The notes beneath the pieces were generated by a model. That model ran no database searches, was not told the DNA's origin, and saw only the letters and a list, made by a program, of their open reading frames with translations. Shown one piece after another: positions 61,829 through 64,000 of a DNA stretch of 64,000 nt. Every line of letters starts with the position of its first letter. Within the stretch, counting starts at the first letter, position 1. The position numbers and the translations under genes were made by a program. Source of the stretch: JACKNG01 sp040220855 (lineage in GTDB: Bacteria > Pseudomonadota > Gammaproteobacteria > Ga0077536); NCBI GenBank assembly GCA_040220855.1, contig JAVJVZ010000038.1:1-64000 (forward strand), in the 5' to 3' direction.

Positions 61829-63904
61829 TCACTCGCCCCGCCCGGCGAAGGCGAGCGCGCGCGCGAGCCGGCGATCCTGCTCGAGCGCAGCCTCGCGCTG
61901 GTCGCGGTTGCGCGCTTCTGCATGGCCTTGCGCGAGGTAACGCAGTAGCGCCAGCCAGGGACGGGCCACCCTGCCGACGCCACCCGCCCGCCGCGCGAGC
62001 CACGCTGACAGGCGCGGCACCTCCCGGGTGAACAGTTCGTCATCTAGAGCGACGAGCGCCTCGACGGTACCTGGATCACCCTGGCGCGCGCTGCGCCCGA
62101 ACAACTGTCGGTCGATGCGACGTGACTCGTGGTATTCGGTCAGCACCACGTGCAGACCGCCGCGTTCGGCGACGCCCTCGCCAAGTGCGATGTCGGTGCC
62201 ACGGCCGGCCATGTTGGTGGCCACCGTGACACGGCCGGATTCACCCGCGCGGGCGACGATGTCCTGCTCCTCCCGGTCGTGGCGCGCATTCAGGACGACG
62301 TGCGCAATGCCCCGCTCGCGCAGGCAGGCGGAAAGGCGCTCGGACGCCTTCACAGTGCGCGTACCGACCAGCACCGGGCGTCCGTTCTGCACGGCTTCCC
62401 GCTGCACGGCTTCGACGACGGCCGCCCACCTGGCATCGGCATCAGCGAAGCACTGCGCACCGCGGTCACGCCGGCGGCAGGGACGATGCAACGGCACCCG
62501 CGCGACGGACAGACCGTAGGTGATGCCTATCTCGCTCGCCACCTCCGTGGCAGTGCCGCTCATGCCGGCAAGCTTGAGGTAGCGACGGAAGAAGCGCTGG
62601 TAGGTGATTCGCGCCATGGTTTCGCGCGCGCCAGTCAGCGCGAGCCCCTCCTTGCATTCGATCAACTGGTGCAGTCCCCGCTCCCATGATCGGTCCGGCA
62701 TCGCGCGCCCCGTCGATTCGTCGACGATATGGATCTTGCCGTCAGCAATCACGTAGTGCTCGTCGCACTTGTACAGGTGCAGCGCGGCCAGCGCCCGTTC
62801 GACCCATTCGTGCGCACTGCGCAGTGACGGAAACGCCGCCGCATCACCCGCATTCAGCTGTTCCAGACGCTCGAGACCGGTTCGGGTCATGCGCACGCAA
62901 TGATGATCGGCATCGATCACGTAGTCCGACGGTGCGTGCATCTGCGACGCCATCTCGAGGGCAGTCACGACCGGTGCCTGCGGCTGGTCGTCACGCGTCC
63001 TTGCGAGCAGCAGGGGCGTGCGGGCTTCGTCGATGAATACGCTGTCGGCCTCGTCGACGATGGCGAAGACCAGGCCGCGCAGCACCACCCGCGGCGGCGC
63101 CGCGCCCACCGCGCCACGCACCGCGCGCACGGCGAGATGCATCGGACTGGCACTGTCACCGAGCGCGGCGCGATCACGCAGGTAGTCGAACGCGACTTCG
63201 CTGTTGCTCGCGTAGGTGATGTCGGCGGTATAGGCGGCCGTGCGCGCGGCCGGCTCAAGGCCGTTCGCGACGGCCGCCGAGCGCAGTCCGAAGAACGCGT
63301 AGAGCGGCGCGAAATGCGCCGCGTCGCGCGCCGCCAGGTAGTCGTTCACGGTAATCACGTGGACCGGCAGCCCGACCATTGCCGCGCTCGTCGCCGCGAG
63401 CGCGGCCGCGTAGCTCTTGCCTTCGCCGGTCGCCATCTCGACCAGCATGCCCTGCAGCAACCACCAGGCCGTAACCAGCTGGGTATCGTAATGACGCATA
63501 CCCATGGTGCGTGCCCCAGCCTCCCGGATTGCGGCGAACAGGCATGCGCCTGCGGCCACGCGAAAGCCGTCGCGGCGCAGCGTCGGCACCAACGAGAAGG
63601 CATAACGGGCGAGCGCTGCATCATCGAGCGCGGCGCAGTGTGCGGCCGCGGCGTCGACGCGCCGGATAAAACGGCGGGCGCGCGTGCGCCGAACGACGGC
63701 AGCACCAACGACCGGGGATACGCAGTGATGCCAGAGCCGTGCTGCGAAGCGGTCCCCTGCGCCGGGCTCGGCCTCGCGGCGTTCAGGGTAAGGCCGGCCA
63801 GGGGCGAGCTCGTGCCCGGCAAACCAGCGCGCGGCTGCGCGCGCCTGGCGTGGCGGTGCGACCAATGGGGCCACGCTGCGCTCGAGACCGTTCAGTTCAG
63901 ACAT
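61829..63904 (-). CDS. SecA-like accessory translocase ATPase
   Basis: A 691-residue SecA-superfamily ATPase, against ~900 residues for housekeeping SecA. Walker A is MATGEGKS (157-164), Walker B/DEAD is V-D284-E285-A286-D287 with IDEARTPLL following, motif V is NMAGRGTDI (564-572) and motif VI is QLFGRSARQGDPG (600-612). The preprotein cross-linking region is present between them. The long C-terminal part with the zinc-binding SecB-contact tail is missing. The N-terminus is arginine- and alanine-rich. It overlaps the upstream gene by 8 bases and is followed after 2 bp by the adaptor, so it is dedicated to this operon, probably to export of the giant protein. Confidence 0.88.
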   Translation of the reverse strand: MSELNGLERSVAPLVAPPRQARAAARWFAGHELAPGRPYPERREAEPGAGDRFAARLWHHCVSPVVGAAVVRRTRARRFIRRVDAAAAHCAALDDAALARYAFSLVPTLRRDGFRVAAGACLFAAIREAGARTMGMRHYDTQLVTAWWLLQGMLVEMATGEGKSYAAALAATSAAMVGLPVHVITVNDYLAARDAAHFAPLYAFFGLRSAAVANGLEPAARTAAYTADITYASNSEVAFDYLRDRAALGDSASPMHLAVRAVRGAVGAAPPRVVLRGLVFAIVDEADSVFIDEARTPLLLARTRDDQPQAPVVTALEMASQMHAPSDYVIDADHHCVRMTRTGLERLEQLNAGDAAAFPSLRSAHEWVERALAALHLYKCDEHYVIADGKIHIVDESTGRAMPDRSWERGLHQLIECKEGLALTGARETMARITYQRFFRRYLKLAGMSGTATEVASEIGITYGLSVARVPLHRPCRRRDRGAQCFADADARWAAVVEAVQREAVQNGRPVLVGTRTVKASERLSACLRERGIAHVVLNARHDREEQDIVARAGESGRVTVATNMAGRGTDIALGEGVAERGGLHVVLTEYHESRRIDRQLFGRSARQGDPGTVEALVALDDELFTREVPRLSAWLARRAGGVGRVARPWLALLRYLAQGHAEARNRDQREAALEQDRRLARALAFAGRGE

Positions 63905-64000
63905 TGAAGTGCCGCAGGAACAGGCGTCGCAGCGAGCGCCACGCCTGGGTCGCGAGCGGGGTCGGGGCGAGATCGAAACGTACGTACACCCGCTGACCGA
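63897..64000 (-). CDS. C-terminus of M50/HlyD-like secretion protein (partial)
   Basis: The last 34 codons of a gene continue beyond the window. They read GQRVYVRFDLAPTPLATQ, then AWRSLRRLFLRHFNV and a stop. The 'G(E/Q)xVxVRFDxxxxPLAxQxxRxLRxLFLxRFNV' ending is familiar from large membrane proteins combining an M50 site-2-protease-like segment with a HlyD-type barrel. The stop overlaps the SecA-like start by 8 bases. The assignment rests on a short tail. Confidence 0.55.
   Translation of the reverse strand, partial: GQRVYVRFDLAPTPLATQAWRSLRRLFLRHFNV

Noticed and set aside
60828..61940. Plus-strand frame opposite the HlyD-type adaptor
   Set aside because: It is the antisense of a clear adaptor with lipoyl and coiled-coil motifs. 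It has no similarity of its own.

Overview
The window is a 64 kb piece of a high-GC, aerobic proteobacterial chromosome. A gammaproteobacterium fits best (HigBA modules, an IS91-type remnant, a CYP153 cluster, a PEP-CTERM-like tail), but this is inferred from gene content only; no rRNA, tRNA or housekeeping gene is present to place it.

Region 1 (1-6.4 kb) is a patchwork mobile island. It holds an integrase-core fragment ending in a perfect 30-bp palindrome, a HigBA toxin-antitoxin pair, a primase-helicase of the TOTE conflict-system type, and a second RelE/XRE toxin-antitoxin pair. Two ~85-bp direct repeats ending in a tRNA/tmRNA-like CCACCA, strong terminator hairpins, a tandem intergenic repeat and a decayed IS91-family transposase also lie here. 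The repeats bracket the helicase and second TA pair as a ~3.7 kb cassette.

Region 2 (6.5-29.9 kb) is catabolic. A first operon (6.5-11.4 kb) carries an MFS permease, a 3-hydroxyisobutyrate-dehydrogenase-family oxidoreductase, an MmgE/PrpD protein, a carboxymuconolactone-decarboxylase-family protein and a metallo-beta-lactamase-fold hydrolase. A second (11.8-15.2 kb) carries an UlaG-like hydrolase, a SnoaL-like protein, a YtcJ-like amidohydrolase and a cupin, facing a GlxA-type regulator. Then come azoR with a divergent LysR regulator, and a CYP153 P450-ferredoxin-membrane protein-crotonase operon opposite an AraC regulator, with a zinc-free-type alcohol dehydrogenase/quinone-reductase homologue beyond it. 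A TetR-controlled operon (VOC, VOC, DUF899, SRPBCC) follows, interrupted by a 141-bp MITE, and then a LysR/methyltransferase pair.

Region 3 (30.3-32.6 kb) is katG with a signal peptide, behind a 21-bp perfect palindrome.

Region 4 (32.8-64 kb, all on the minus strand) is the most striking part. It reads, in order of transcription: the C-terminus of a probable M50/HlyD-type protein, a short SecA-like ATPase, a HlyD-type periplasmic adaptor, an intact 9,089-residue LEPR-XLL surface protein, and 5 bp later a small protein with a signal peptide and a PEP-CTERM-like tail. I interpret this as a dedicated export and display system for one giant multidomain surface protein. The giant has a long 54-residue-periodic array, RTX calcium-binding repeats, a beta-propeller-like stretch, a parallel beta-helix, Ig/PKD-type domains, cohesin-like domains and a dockerin-like motif.
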